Part shown: positions 7,443 through 15,518 of the stretch, piece after piece
Layout: the number at the start of each line of letters is the position of its first letter
How positions within the stretch are numbered: position 1 is the first letter of the stretch
Source of the DNA: Streptomyces cyanogenus
Lineage (GTDB): Bacteria; Actinomycetota; Actinomycetes; Streptomycetales; Streptomycetaceae
Reading direction: 5' to 3'
Length of the DNA stretch: 64,000 nt
Assembly (NCBI RefSeq): GCF_017526105.1
Contig: NZ_CP071839.1
Location: 5,409,001 to 5,473,000, forward strand
Made by a program: the position numbers and the translations under genes
The notes under the pieces: model-generated
What the model saw: only the letters and a program-made list of their open reading frames with translations
Told to the model about the DNA's origin: nothing
Database searches by the model: none

Positions 7443-8606
7443 ATGACGAGCCAGACCGCACCCACCGGGAACGCCCCCACGGCGGACCAGATCCGCCGGG
7501 CGCCCAAGGTACTGCTGCACGATCACCTCGACGGCGGACTCCGCCCGGGCACCGTCGTCGATCTCGCCCGAGAGGGCGGCTACGCCGAGCTTCCCGAGAC
7601 CGATCCGGACAAGCTGGGGATCTGGTTCCGGGAGGCCGCCGACTCCGGCTCGCTGGAGCGGTATCTGGAGACCTTCCGGCACACCGTCGGCGTCATGCAG
7701 ACCCGCCAGGCCCTCATCCGGGTCGCCCGGGAGTGCGCCGAGGACCTCGCCGAGGACGGCGTCGTCTACGCCGAGGTGCGGTACGCCCCCGAGCAGCACC
7801 TCGACGGGGGCCTGACCCTGGAAGAGGTGGTCGAGGCCGTCAACGAGGGGTTCCGGCAGGGGGAGCGGCTGGCCCGGGAGAACGGCCGGCGGATCCGGGT
7901 CGGTGCCCTGCTGACCGCCATGCGGCACGCGGCCCGCTCCCTGGAGATCGCCGAACTCGCCAACCGCTACCGGGACTCGGGCGTGGCCGGCTTCGACATC
8001 GCGGGCGCCGAGGCCGGCTACCCGCCCACCCGGCACCTGGACGCCTTCGAGTACCTCAAGCGCGAGAACAACCACTTCACCATCCACGCCGGCGAGGCCT
8101 TCGGACTGCCGTCCATCTGGCAGGCGCTGCAGTGGTGCGGCGCCGACCGGCTCGGCCACGGGGTGCGGATCATCGACGACATCGAGGTCCGCGAGGACGG
8201 CTCGGTCAAGCTCGGCCGGCTCGCCTCCTACGTGCGGGACAAGCGGATCCCGCTGGAGCTGTGCCCCAGCTCCAACCTCCAGACCGGGGCCGCGCCCTCC
8301 TATGCCGAGCACCCCATCGGGCTGCTGCGCCGGCTGCACTTCCGGGCCACCGTGAACACCGACAACCGGCTGATGTCGCACACCACCATGAGCCGGGAAT
8401 TCGAGCACCTCGTCGAGGCGTTCGGTTACACGCTCGACGATCTCCAGTGGTTCTCCGTCAATGCGATGAAATCAGCGTTCATTCCTTTCGATGAACGACT
8501 CGCGATGATCAATGACGTCATCAAGCCCGGATACGCCGAGCTGAAATCCGAATGGCTGTTCCGGCAGACCGCGTCCATCAGCGGCTCTCGCAGTTCGGAG
8601 GCGTAG
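7443..8606 (+). CDS. add: Adenosine deaminase
   Basis: A 387-residue zinc-dependent deaminase converting adenosine or deoxyadenosine to inosine or deoxyinosine. The metal-binding start VLLHDHLDGGLRPGT is at about residues 22-36, FTIHAGEAFG supplies the third histidine and catalytic glutamate, and the C-terminal TVNTDNRLMS carries the zinc and catalytic aspartates. It is longer than the E. coli enzyme, as is usual in actinobacteria. Its products feed the purine nucleoside phosphorylase encoded at 22.8 kb. The palindrome CTACGCGCGTAG lies just upstream and is shared with two other salvage genes. Confidence 0.95.
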   Translation: MTSQTAPTGNAPTADQIRRAPKVLLHDHLDGGLRPGTVVDLAREGGYAELPETDPDKLGIWFREAADSGSLERYLETFRHTVGVMQTRQALIRVARECAEDLAEDGVVYAEVRYAPEQHLDGGLTLEEVVEAVNEGFRQGERLARENGRRIRVGALLTAMRHAARSLEIAELANRYRDSGVAGFDIAGAEAGYPPTRHLDAFEYLKRENNHFTIHAGEAFGLPSIWQALQWCGADRLGHGVRIIDDIEVREDGSVKLGRLASYVRDKRIPLELCPSSNLQTGAAPSYAEHPIGLLRRLHFRATVNTDNRLMSHTTMSREFEHLVEAFGYTLDDLQWFSVNAMKSAFIPFDERLAMINDVIKPGYAELKSEWLFRQTASISGSRSSEA

Positions 8607-8712
8607 CCGCCCCGTCTTACCCGGGCCGGAGGGCGGTTCCGGCGGCGTGCCCGCCGACGGCGGGCCGGTCGACGGGCTCTCGGTCGGCTGACCCCGGCTT
8701 TCCGTACCGTGC

Positions 8713-8742
8713 GGGGCGCTCCGGCACGTCCGGATGCGCCCC
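8713..8742. terminator. Hairpin between convergent add and pspC
   Basis: GGGGCGC-TCCGG, a CACGT loop, then CCGGA-T-GCGCCCC gives a 12-bp stem with one bulge, placed between the 3' ends of add and the PspC gene. Confidence 0.55.
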
Positions 8743-8764
8743 CGTGGCGGGTCCGCGCCCGGGT

Positions 8765-8965
8765 TCACCAGGCCGTACGGGCCTTGTCCTCGGACGGCAT
8801 CAGCAGCCACAGCGCTATGTAGAGCAGGAACTGCGGGCCCGGCAGCAGGCAGGACACCAGGAAGATCACCCGCATCGTGGTGGCCGAGGTGCCGAAGCGC
8901 CGGGCCAGTCCGGCGCAGACTCCGCCGATCATGCGGCCGTGGGTGGGGCGGGTGAGGGCGGTCAT
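8765..8965 (-). CDS. PspC domain small membrane protein
   Basis: A 66-residue single-domain PspC protein: GRMIGGVCAGLARRFG (residues 10-25) followed by a hydrophobic segment VIFLVSCLLPGPQFLLYIALWLLMP. PspC proteins are envelope-stress-related membrane proteins; stand-alone short versions are common in Streptomyces, and their role there is not defined. A GGAGG-type Shine-Dalgarno sequence precedes the ATG. It faces add and is followed upstream by a VanZ gene on the same strand with a 109-bp gap. Confidence 0.88.
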   Translation of the reverse strand: MTALTRPTHGRMIGGVCAGLARRFGTSATTMRVIFLVSCLLPGPQFLLYIALWLLMPSEDKARTAW

Positions 8966-9074
8966 GTCGGCTCCTCCGTGGTCGTCGGCTCGCTTCCGAG
9001 CCGGTGGCGGGGCCCCCGGTGGGACCCTTCAACTGTCTTCCACGGTACGGAGACGAAGTGGACGAAGCATCCCT

Positions 9075-9638
9075 CTACGGGGCGATCCCGACCCTGGGAA
9101 TCGTCGGGGTCCGGCCCTGAGACAGCTCTTCCTGGAGGGTGACCACGGCCCCGGCCGCCCCGGGTTCCCGCGCCTCGCGCCGCCGCAGCCAGGCCCGGCC
9201 CGCCGGTACGACGGCCAGGTGGGCCAGGACGACGCCCGCCGTGTTCAGCAGCAGCGAGTCGACGTCCACGACGCGGCCCGGTACACCGGTCTGGAGCAGG
9301 GCGATCCCGAGCGAGATCAGGGCGCCGGCCGCGGCCGTACGCAGCAGGGACGCGAGCCGGGAGACGGCGAGCCTGCCGTGCGCCATCGGCAGCAGCACGC
9401 CCAGCGGCGCGAGCAGCGCGAGCCCCTCGCCGAGGGGTCTGACCGCGTGCGGCCAGCCCAGCGCCAGGTCGGCGCGGATGCCGGCCAGCGGGCGCAGGTT
9501 CGGGGGCGTGACCCAGGGGACGTCCAGGGGACGCAGCATCAGCCAGGCGACGAGGGCGAGGTGTGCGACGAGGAGGACACCCCCTGTCACACGGACGCGG
9601 ATCGCGGCGCTGCCGCCGATGGAGCCTTGACGCTGCAC
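9075..9638 (-). CDS. VanZ-like family membrane protein
   Basis: A 187-residue protein with about four hydrophobic segments: VTGGVLLVAHLALVAWLMLRP, GEGLALLAPLGVLLPMA, TAAAGALISLGIALLQTGVPGR and DVDSLLLNTAGVVLAHLAV. The VanZ signature R-x-x-D-V-x-S-x-x-x-N-T-x-G is clear near residues 138-152. VanZ proteins are associated with teicoplanin resistance or envelope changes, but their biochemical activity is not settled. The start is a GTG. The polar, arginine-rich C-terminal tail is presumably cytoplasmic. Lies just downstream of the AfsQ cluster on the same strand. Confidence 0.85.
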   Translation of the reverse strand: MQRQGSIGGSAAIRVRVTGGVLLVAHLALVAWLMLRPLDVPWVTPPNLRPLAGIRADLALGWPHAVRPLGEGLALLAPLGVLLPMAHGRLAVSRLASLLRTAAAGALISLGIALLQTGVPGRVVDVDSLLLNTAGVVLAHLAVVPAGRAWLRRREAREPGAAGAVVTLQEELSQGRTPTIPRVGIAP

Positions 9639-9720
9639 GACCCCGTAGACGCAGTGCCGTACACGATTGGTTCCACCACGGAAGCTTTCCGTGCCCGGAC
9701 ACCCCTCGCGGCGCCGGCCC

Positions 9721-9765
9721 GGGGAGGCGGGGGAACCGTGCGAGCGGCCACGGCGGCGGCCGGTG
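9721..9765 (+). repeat. REP-like dispersed element near the 3' end of the AfsQ operon
   Basis: GGGGGAACCGTGCGAGCGGC followed by CACGGCGGCGG matches the family core, placed 20-60 bp past the lipoprotein stop codon. Confidence 0.45.
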
Positions 9766-9780
9766 GCGCGGCGACAGGGC

Positions 9781-10383
9781 CTAGGCGCCGGTGACCTCGC
9801 TGGACGGTGGCTGGGTGCTGCCCGGGTGGTCGCGGAGGTCGTCCGTGCACTCGTAGCGGCGCAGGGGGTCCGGGGCCGGGCCGCCCAGGATGACCGAGCC
9901 GTCGTCCTCGGTCGCCGCCGAGTCGGACAGCGTGCACACCAGCTGGGCCAGGGCGTAGGAGGTGAGCCGCGAGGGCGCCGTACTCAGGCGCAGGGTGTCC
10001 TCGGGGTCCTTCGGGCGGGGACCGGTCACACCGAGGCCGCCCGGTACGTACGTCGTGTAGCCCGCGGAGCGCTCCGCGGGCGACGGCTGTTTGGCGAGCT
10101 GGTCCAGCAGCCCCTGCGCCACGATCACCCGGCGCCGGGCGTCCGCGGTGCCCTCCGGCACCCGCACGGTCCGGTCGACGGCCACCAGGGACGCTCCGCA
10201 CAGCAGGAAGACCTGCACCGGCACCCCGTGCGCGGACTGCGCGGACTCCTCGGGCCCGGCCAGCGAGCACGGCACCCGGGACGGCGCCGCCCCGAAGTCG
10301 GTCGGCACCTCCGTGGCCCGGATGCCGCAGCCGGTGAGCAGCACGCCCAGGAGGGGCAGCGCCAGCAGCCGTCGTACGGTCAT
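9781..10383 (-). CDS. Lipoprotein of the AfsQ two-component locus
   Basis: A 200-residue predicted lipoprotein: a short signal peptide with lipobox LLTGC (Cys19), then an extracytoplasmic domain rich in Asp, Pro and Ser, with additional cysteines that may form disulfides. It is translated from an ATG overlapping the afsQ2 stop (ATGA, 4 bp), so it belongs to the afsQ1-afsQ2-lipoprotein operon. This is the conserved third gene of the locus in Streptomyces. Its similarity to GerMN-containing LpqB-type lipoproteins is uncertain. A role in modulating sensor input at the membrane is inferred from position only. Confidence 0.85.
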   Translation of the reverse strand: MTVRRLLALPLLGVLLTGCGIRATEVPTDFGAAPSRVPCSLAGPEESAQSAHGVPVQVFLLCGASLVAVDRTVRVPEGTADARRRVIVAQGLLDQLAKQPSPAERSAGYTTYVPGGLGVTGPRPKDPEDTLRLSTAPSRLTSYALAQLVCTLSDSAATEDDGSVILGGPAPDPLRRYECTDDLRDHPGSTQPPSSEVTGA

Positions 10384-11969
10384 GACCCCTCCTCTCCTGT
10401 GCTTTCCGTGCCGGTCCTGCGGTCCTCGGCGTCCCCGCCGCCCTCCTCGGTGAGCCGTGCGGCGTCCCGTGGCAGCCGGAGCGTGAACACCGCTCCGCCC
10501 TCCGGGGAGTTGGCCGCGATGATCTCACCGCCGTGGATGTGGGCGTTCTCCAGGGCGATGGACAGGCCGAGCCCGCTGCCCTCGGAGCGCGGCCGGGAGG
10601 CGCTCGCCTTGTAGAAGCGGTCGAAGACGTGCGGGAGGACGTCCTCCGGGATGCCGGGGCCGTGGTCGCGGACCTGGATCTCGATCGAGTCGTCCGCCTC
10701 CCGGACCGACACCCGCACCGGCGACCCGCCGTGCTTGAGCGCGTTGCCGATCAGGTTGGCGAGGATGACGTCCAGGCGGCGCGGGTCGAGACGGGCGTGG
10801 AGGCCGCGCTCGGCGTCCAGCTCGACCGCGTCCAGCCAGGCACGCGCGTCGATGCACGCGGTGATCTGGTCGACGAGGTCGACGTCGTCCAGGACCAGCC
10901 GGGCGGTGCCCGCGTCGAAGCGGGTGACCTCCATCAGGTTCTCGACCAGGTCGTTCAGCCGCCGGGTCTCGCTGACCACCAGCCGGACGGCCGGTTCGAT
11001 CATCGGGTCCATGCTCCCGGTCTCCGCCTCCAGCTCCTCCTCCAGCACCTCCGTGACGGCGGTGATGGCGGTGAGCGGGGTGCGCAGCTCGTGCGACATG
11101 TCGGCGACGAACCGGCGGGACGCCTCGTCCCGCGCGGCCATCTCCGCGACCCGCTGCTCCAGCGCCTCGGCCGCGTTGTTGAAGGTCCGGGACAGGTCGG
11201 CGAGTTCGTCGGTGCCCGAGACCCGCAGCCGGGTGTCCAGCCTGCCCTCGCCCAGGCGCCGAGCGGCCACCCCGAGCCGGTGCACCGGCTTCAGCACGGT
11301 CGTGGCGGCGGCCTGCGCGAGCAGCGCGGCCCCGATCAGCGCGAGCCCGGTGGCGATGCCCAGCGACCAGGCCAGCGAGTTGAGGTCCTTGGCCTCCGGC
11401 TCCAGGGACTTCGCCATGTAGCCCGTGGGGCCGCCGCCGATCACGCGGGTACCGGCCACCAGATAGGGCGTGCCGTGGTCCACGACCCGCTGCCAGTACA
11501 GGTGGTACGGCTCCTTGTTGGTGTCGGTCACCTTCTGCCGCTTGGCCACGGCGGCGCGCAGCGACTCGGGCACGTCCTCCAGGGCGAAGCCGTTGATGCC
11601 GCCCGAGTTGCCGTACACCGTCTTGCCGTCGGCGTCCTCGGCGACCAGCAGCACGCTGAAACGCTGGCTGCTGGCGGCCATCTGGCCCGCGGCACGCTGC
11701 AACTGGTCCTGGGTCGGATGCTCCGGCAGCGCGCCCGCGCGGTTCTGCATCTCCTGCCGGAAGTCGCGCAGCACCGCGTCCTGGGCGCGGGTGAGCACCG
11801 CCTCCCGGTTGAGCCAGTAGGCGATGCCCGACGCCGACACCGCGGCGGTCAGCGCGACCAGCGCGAAGACCACCACCAGGCGCAGCCGGAGGCTGGTGAA
11901 CCTCAGCCGCGACACACTTCCCTTGCGCCCCGCGGCCCAGCCGCGCAGTCCCCCTTGCGTATCGGTCAC
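10380..11969 (-). CDS. afsQ2: Sensor histidine kinase AfsQ2
   Basis: A membrane sensor kinase of about 529 residues, partner of AfsQ1. The start is a GTG overlapping the afsQ1 stop (GTGA at 11966-11969), giving translational coupling. The N-terminal helix FTSLRLRLVVVFALVALTA is followed by an extracytoplasmic sensor region of about 150 residues, a second helix (WSLGIATGLALIGAALLAQA), HAMP, HisKA with phosphoacceptor DMSHELRTPLTAI, and HATPase with N (ANLIGNALKHGG), G1 (DHGPGIPED) and G2 (GSGLGLSIA) boxes. In S. coelicolor AfsQ1/Q2 responds to nitrogen supply (glutamate media) and controls antibiotic production. Confidence 0.95.
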   Translation of the reverse strand: MTDTQGGLRGWAAGRKGSVSRLRFTSLRLRLVVVFALVALTAAVSASGIAYWLNREAVLTRAQDAVLRDFRQEMQNRAGALPEHPTQDQLQRAAGQMAASSQRFSVLLVAEDADGKTVYGNSGGINGFALEDVPESLRAAVAKRQKVTDTNKEPYHLYWQRVVDHGTPYLVAGTRVIGGGPTGYMAKSLEPEAKDLNSLAWSLGIATGLALIGAALLAQAAATTVLKPVHRLGVAARRLGEGRLDTRLRVSGTDELADLSRTFNNAAEALEQRVAEMAARDEASRRFVADMSHELRTPLTAITAVTEVLEEELEAETGSMDPMIEPAVRLVVSETRRLNDLVENLMEVTRFDAGTARLVLDDVDLVDQITACIDARAWLDAVELDAERGLHARLDPRRLDVILANLIGNALKHGGSPVRVSVREADDSIEIQVRDHGPGIPEDVLPHVFDRFYKASASRPRSEGSGLGLSIALENAHIHGGEIIAANSPEGGAVFTLRLPRDAARLTEEGGGDAEDRRTGTESTGEEGS

Positions 11970-12643
11970 TGAGGCGCGTCCAGGCGGTAGCCGACACCAC
12001 GGACGGTACGGATCAGCGTCGGGGACGACGGCACGTCCTCGATCTTCGCGCGCAGCCGCTGCACACACGCGTCGACCAGGCGCGAGTCACCGAGATAGTC
12101 GTGCTCCCACACCAGCCGCAGCAGCTGCTGCCGGGACAGCGCCTGACCGGGCCGTCGGCTCAGCTCCAGCAGCAGCCGCAGCTCGGTCGGGGTCAGCTGG
12201 AGGTCCTCGCCGTTCTTGGTGACGGTCATCGCCGACCGGTCGATGACGAGGTTGCCGAAGGTCGCCGAGTCGCTGGACTCGCGCTCGCCGCGCCGCAGCA
12301 CGGCCCGGATCCGGGCGTCGAGCACCCGTCCCTGCACCGGCTTGACGACATAGTCGTCGGCGCCCGACTCCAGCCCGACCACGACGTCGATGTCGTCGCT
12401 GCGCGCGGTCAGCAGGATGATCGGCAGCTGGTCCGTGCGCCGGATGCGCCGGCACACCTCGAACCCGTCGATGCCGGGCAGCATCACGTCCAGCACGATC
12501 AGGTCCGGCCGCTGTTCACGCAGCAGCTTCAGACCGTCCTCGCCGCTGGCAGCGGTGGCCACCCGGTGTCCCTGGCGCGTCAGGGAGAGCTCCAGGGCCG
12601 TACGGATGGCGTCGTCGTCCTCGATCAGCAACAGGGAAGGCAC
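11966..12643 (-). CDS. afsQ1: Response regulator AfsQ1 (OmpR/PhoB type)
   Basis: An OmpR-family response regulator. Starting at the GTG at 12643 (VPSLLLIEDD) gives 225 residues with the phosphoacceptor aspartate in LIVLDVMLPG at position 52, which agrees with the published AfsQ1 D52; an ATG 18 bp upstream is also in frame. The receiver domain occupies about residues 1-115 and the winged-helix DNA-binding domain about 130-223 (LTPTELRLLLELSRRPG to VRGVGYRL). It activates sigQ and antibiotic-cluster regulators in S. coelicolor. It is divergent from sigQ, with a GTnAC-n6-GTnAC box between them. Confidence 0.96.
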   Translation of the reverse strand: MPSLLLIEDDDAIRTALELSLTRQGHRVATAASGEDGLKLLREQRPDLIVLDVMLPGIDGFEVCRRIRRTDQLPIILLTARSDDIDVVVGLESGADDYVVKPVQGRVLDARIRAVLRRGERESSDSATFGNLVIDRSAMTVTKNGEDLQLTPTELRLLLELSRRPGQALSRQQLLRLVWEHDYLGDSRLVDACVQRLRAKIEDVPSSPTLIRTVRGVGYRLDAPQ

Positions 12644-12750
12644 GGGCTCATTCTGGCCCATGGAGGGGCCCCCGTACGACCTGCCGGCAGCAGGCCGTCC
12701 CTGGCGCCATCACCTGTGCACCGTCTGTGACGACCCTGGGCCGGACCCCT

Positions 12751-12766
12751 GTGACAGGTCTGTGAC
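12751..12766. promoter_or_regulatory. AfsQ1 binding site (GTnAC-n6-GTnAC)
   Basis: GTGAC-AGGTCT-GTGAC matches the reported AfsQ1 consensus exactly and lies between the afsQ1 and sigQ starts, about 118 bp upstream of sigQ. A weaker partner, GTGCA-N6-GTGAC at 12716-12731, lies 20 bp away in the same orientation. Confidence 0.75.
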
Positions 12767-12883
12767 AGTCGGCAGACACGGCGATGAAGTCATCCCGGCA
12801 GTCTTTTGGGCACGGGCCGGACGGGGAGCTGGAAACCGGCCGGCGAGATCGAATCACCGGAAGTCCACGACGGGGAGCGCGAG

Positions 12884-13618
12884 ATGAACACGCTGCAGAG
12901 CATCAGCACCAGCGCAGTGGTCACGCGTCTGCACGACGTGCACCGGGGTTCCGAGAAGTCTGGTGTTGTGAGCGGGCGGGGGTGCGCTCGCGGCACCGGG
13001 CGTCAGCACACCGCCTACATAACGGTGGTGGACGCACGGGGGGAAGCTCACGGGGGAGCCGCGTACGGGGAGGACTCGGGGGAGCGTCGTTCGCTGACCG
13101 AGGCGGAGTTCACCGCCTACGTCCAGGAGCGCCGCGCCTCCCTGTACGCCACCGCCTACCACCTGACCGGTGACCGCTACGAGGCCGAGGACCTGCTGCA
13201 GAGCGCGCTGTTCTCGACGTACAAGGCCTGGGACCGGATCAGCGACAAGGCGGCGGTCGGCGGGTACCTCCGCCGCACCATGACCAACCTGCACATCAGC
13301 GCCTGGCGGCGCCGCAAGCTCAACGAGTACCCGACCGAGGAACTGCCGGAGACGCCCGGCGAGACGGACGCGATGCGCGGCACCGAGCTGCGCGCGGTCC
13401 TCTGGCAGGCGCTGGCCCGGCTGCCCGAACTCCAGCGCACCATGCTGGTCCTGCGTTACTACGAGGGCCGGACGGACCCGGAGATCGCGGAGATCCTCGG
13501 CATCAGTGTCGGCACGGTGAAGTCGAGCATCTGGCGGTCGCTGCGCCGGCTGCGCGAGGACGAGATCCTCAGCTTCGGCCGTGACCAGGAGGACGCCTTC
13601 GGCGAGCTCGTCGCCTGA
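12884..13618 (+). CDS. sigQ: ECF sigma factor SigQ
   Basis: A 244-residue SigE-family ECF sigma factor, divergent from afsQ1. Region 2 is at about residues 75-140 (FTAYVQERRASLYATAYHLTG, then AEDLLQSALFSTYKAWDRI) and region 4 at about 175-225 (LARLPELQRTMLVLRYYEG, then GTVKSSIWRSLRRLRE). The start chosen is the ATG at 12884, with GGGGAGCG upstream; about 70 residues of low-conservation leader precede region 2. In S. coelicolor sigQ is an AfsQ1 target and acts against AfsQ1/Q2 in antibiotic control. Its 3' flank is an unusual G-tract repeat followed by a terminator. Confidence 0.94.
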   Translation: MNTLQSISTSAVVTRLHDVHRGSEKSGVVSGRGCARGTGRQHTAYITVVDARGEAHGGAAYGEDSGERRSLTEAEFTAYVQERRASLYATAYHLTGDRYEAEDLLQSALFSTYKAWDRISDKAAVGGYLRRTMTNLHISAWRRRKLNEYPTEELPETPGETDAMRGTELRAVLWQALARLPELQRTMLVLRYYEGRTDPEIAEILGISVGTVKSSIWRSLRRLREDEILSFGRDQEDAFGELVA

Positions 13619-13619
13619 G

Positions 13620-13725
13620 GACGGGGGAAACGGGGGAACAACGGGGGAAACGGGGGAAACACGGGGGACCACTGGGGGGTGGGCCTTCGGGGGAACGGGG
13701 GAACGGGGGAACGGGGGAGCAACGG
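13620..13725 (+). repeat. Tandem ACGGGGGA/GGGGGAAC G-tract repeat
   Basis: Starting directly after the sigQ stop, runs of four to six G separated by AA, AAC or ACAAC occur about ten times on the coding strand (for example ACGGGGGAAACGGGGGAAC), interrupted by a short unique stretch at about 13670-13690. The run ends at the terminator hairpin. Confidence 0.85.
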
Positions 13726-13726
13726 G

Positions 13727-13765
13727 AACGGGACTGGCAGGCCAGGAGGCCTTGCCAGTCCCGTT
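13727..13765. terminator. Bidirectional terminator between sigQ and the uridine-kinase-like gene
   Basis: AACGGGACTGGCA-GGCC, loop AGGA, then GGCC-T-TGCCAGTCCCGTT forms a 17-bp stem with one bulge, flanked by stop codons of converging genes. Confidence 0.85.
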
Positions 13766-13781
13766 GTCGTGCCTACGGCCG

Positions 13782-14417
13782 CTACGCCGCCGTCTCCTGC
13801 CGTACCTGCCGGCCCGCCGCCGCGGCCGCCAGCCGGCCCAGCGCCTCGTCCCGGTCGCACGGATGCGCGCCGAGGGACACCTGGCGGGCGACGATCGTCC
13901 GCTCCGCCCGCATCAGCCGCCACCCGCGGCGCAGCAGGAACGGCACCGACTTGCGGCCCTCCTTCAGATCGCGCAGGAAGCGCCGCCGGAAGGTGGTGAC
14001 CGGGCCGCGGGTCAGGCAGAGCGCGTCCGCCAGCACGCCCAGCTCCCGGCAGCGCTCGACGATCTCCGCGGCGAAGATGCCCTCCGCGATGAACAGCGGG
14101 GTACGGCCGATGTGCAGCGTCTCCTCGCCGGTGCGGGCGCTCAGCCCGAGGTCGTAGACCGGCACCTGGGTCGAACCCGTCGCGCACAGCCGGGTGATGG
14201 CCTCGACCGCGACGTCCGCGTCCCACGACTCCGGGTGGTCCCAGTCGATGTCCGCGCTCCCCTGCACCAGGGGCAGAGTCGGGTCGTCACCCTCCTTGTA
14301 GAAGTCGTCCAGACGCAGCACGGGAAGCCCGGAGCGGGCGGCGACGAGTGACTTGCCCGAACCCGAGGGGCCGCACAGCAGCACGACACGGGCGGGGACC
14401 GGAGGATGAATGCTCAC
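13782..14417 (-). CDS. Uridine-kinase-like P-loop protein
   Basis: A 211-residue P-loop kinase: Walker A VVLLCGPSGSGKSLVAARSG at residues 11-30, then LRLDDFYKEGDDPTL and IDWDHPESWD, the arrangement of the uridine kinase/phosphoribulokinase family, and FIAEGIFAAEI as the Walker B region. Uridine kinases phosphorylate uridine and cytidine for pyrimidine salvage, which fits the nucleoside-rich neighbourhood. It is shorter and diverged from E. coli Udk, so the exact substrate is an inference. It is monocistronic, convergent with sigQ. Confidence 0.8.
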   Translation of the reverse strand: MSIHPPVPARVVLLCGPSGSGKSLVAARSGLPVLRLDDFYKEGDDPTLPLVQGSADIDWDHPESWDADVAVEAITRLCATGSTQVPVYDLGLSARTGEETLHIGRTPLFIAEGIFAAEIVERCRELGVLADALCLTRGPVTTFRRRFLRDLKEGRKSVPFLLRRGWRLMRAERTIVARQVSLGAHPCDRDEALGRLAAAAAGRQVRQETAA

Positions 14418-14540
14418 GGAACACCAGTTTGACGTATCGGGGGCGCCCTGCCGACCCCGCGGGTCGGCTTTCGAGCGTGAGTCTCACCTCAACGACCCTG
14501 TGTGCCGCCCCCGCCGCCCCTGTCGCCCTGCGCACCGGCA

Positions 14541-14600
14541 ACCGGGGCGCCCCGAAGGGGCGCGGGGAACCGCGCGACCGGCCACGGCGAACCCCCAGCC
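14541..14600 (+). repeat. REP-like dispersed element with hairpin
   Basis: The hairpin GCGCCCC-GAA-GGGGCGC (14547-14563) continues into GGGGAACCGCGCGACCGGCC and CACGGCGAACCCC. Full-length member of the family, located between the uridine-kinase-like start and the 3' end of the short aldehyde dehydrogenase gene. Confidence 0.65.
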
Positions 14601-14633
14601 GACGAACCGCAGCAGTTCCCCACCCGCACCCTG

Positions 14634-15518
14634 TCAGTAAGAAGACCCCGACGCGCCCAGCGACCCCGTGGGATGCCACACCGTCTTCGTCTCCAGGAAC
14701 GCCGTCATCCGCTCGATCCCCGGCGTCTCGACGTAGTCCACAGCCTGTGGACGGAGCACCCGCTTCAGGTTGTCGGCCGCCGCGATCTCCAGCTCCTTCG
14801 CCAGTTCCTCGTCCGCGCCCGCCAGGTCGATCGCGTTGACGTCCTGGTGCGCGGCGAGCGGCGCCGCGATCTCCGCCGTACGGCCGGACAGGACGTTGAC
14901 GACACCGCCCGGGACGTCGGAGGTGGCCAGCACCTCGCCCAGGGACAGGGCCGGCAGCGGGGCCTTCTCGGAGGCGATCACGACCGCCGTGTTGCCGGTG
15001 GCGATCACCGGGGCCACGACCGACACCAGGCCGAGGAAGGACGACTCCTGCGGGGCCAGGACGGCGACCACGCCGGTCGGCTCCGGGGAGGAGAGGTTGA
15101 AGTACGGGCCCGCGACCGGGTTGGCGCCGCCGATCACCTGGGCGATCTTGTCGGTCCAGCCGGCGTACCAGACCCAGCGGTCGATCGTGGCGTCCACGAC
15201 CGCGGCCGCCTTCGACTTCGACAGGCCCTCCGCGTCCGCGACCTCCCGGACGAACTGCTCCTTGCGGCCCTCCAGCATCTCCGCGACGCGGTAGAGGACC
15301 TGGCCGCGGTTGTACGCCGTCGCGCCGGACCAACCGCCGAACGCCTTGCGCGCGGCGACCACCGCGTCCCGGGCGTCCTTGCGCGAGGACTGGGGTGCGT
15401 TGGCCAGCCAGTTGCCCTTGGAGTCGGTCACCTCGTACACCCGGCCGCTCTCCGAACGCGGGAACTTCCCGCCGACGTACAGCTTGTAGGTCTTGAAGAC
15501 ACGCAGACGGTCAGACAT
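14634..15518 (-). CDS. Short aldehyde-dehydrogenase-like protein without the catalytic half
   Basis: A 294-residue protein aligning with the N-terminal NAD-binding half of aldehyde dehydrogenases (KLYVGGKFPRSESGRVYEV, GVVAVLAPQESSFLGLVSVV, APVIATGNTAVVIASEKAPL, VPGGVVNVLSGRTAEIAAPL). It ends about where normal enzymes have the LELGGK glutamate motif, so both the catalytic Glu and Cys are absent. The ATG overlaps the stop of the full-length ALDH by 8 bp, so the two are coupled and possibly partners. Codon use and reading frame look intact, arguing against a recent pseudogene. Confidence 0.85.
   Translation of the reverse strand: MSDRLRVFKTYKLYVGGKFPRSESGRVYEVTDSKGNWLANAPQSSRKDARDAVVAARKAFGGWSGATAYNRGQVLYRVAEMLEGRKEQFVREVADAEGLSKSKAAAVVDATIDRWVWYAGWTDKIAQVIGGANPVAGPYFNLSSPEPTGVVAVLAPQESSFLGLVSVVAPVIATGNTAVVIASEKAPLPALSLGEVLATSDVPGGVVNVLSGRTAEIAAPLAAHQDVNAIDLAGADEELAKELEIAAADNLKRVLRPQAVDYVETPGIERMTAFLETKTVWHPTGSLGASGSSY

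Noticed and set aside
13620..13725. Possible CRISPR-like or other direct-repeat array
   Set aside because: Units are short G-runs without equal-length spacers, and no cas genes are in the window.
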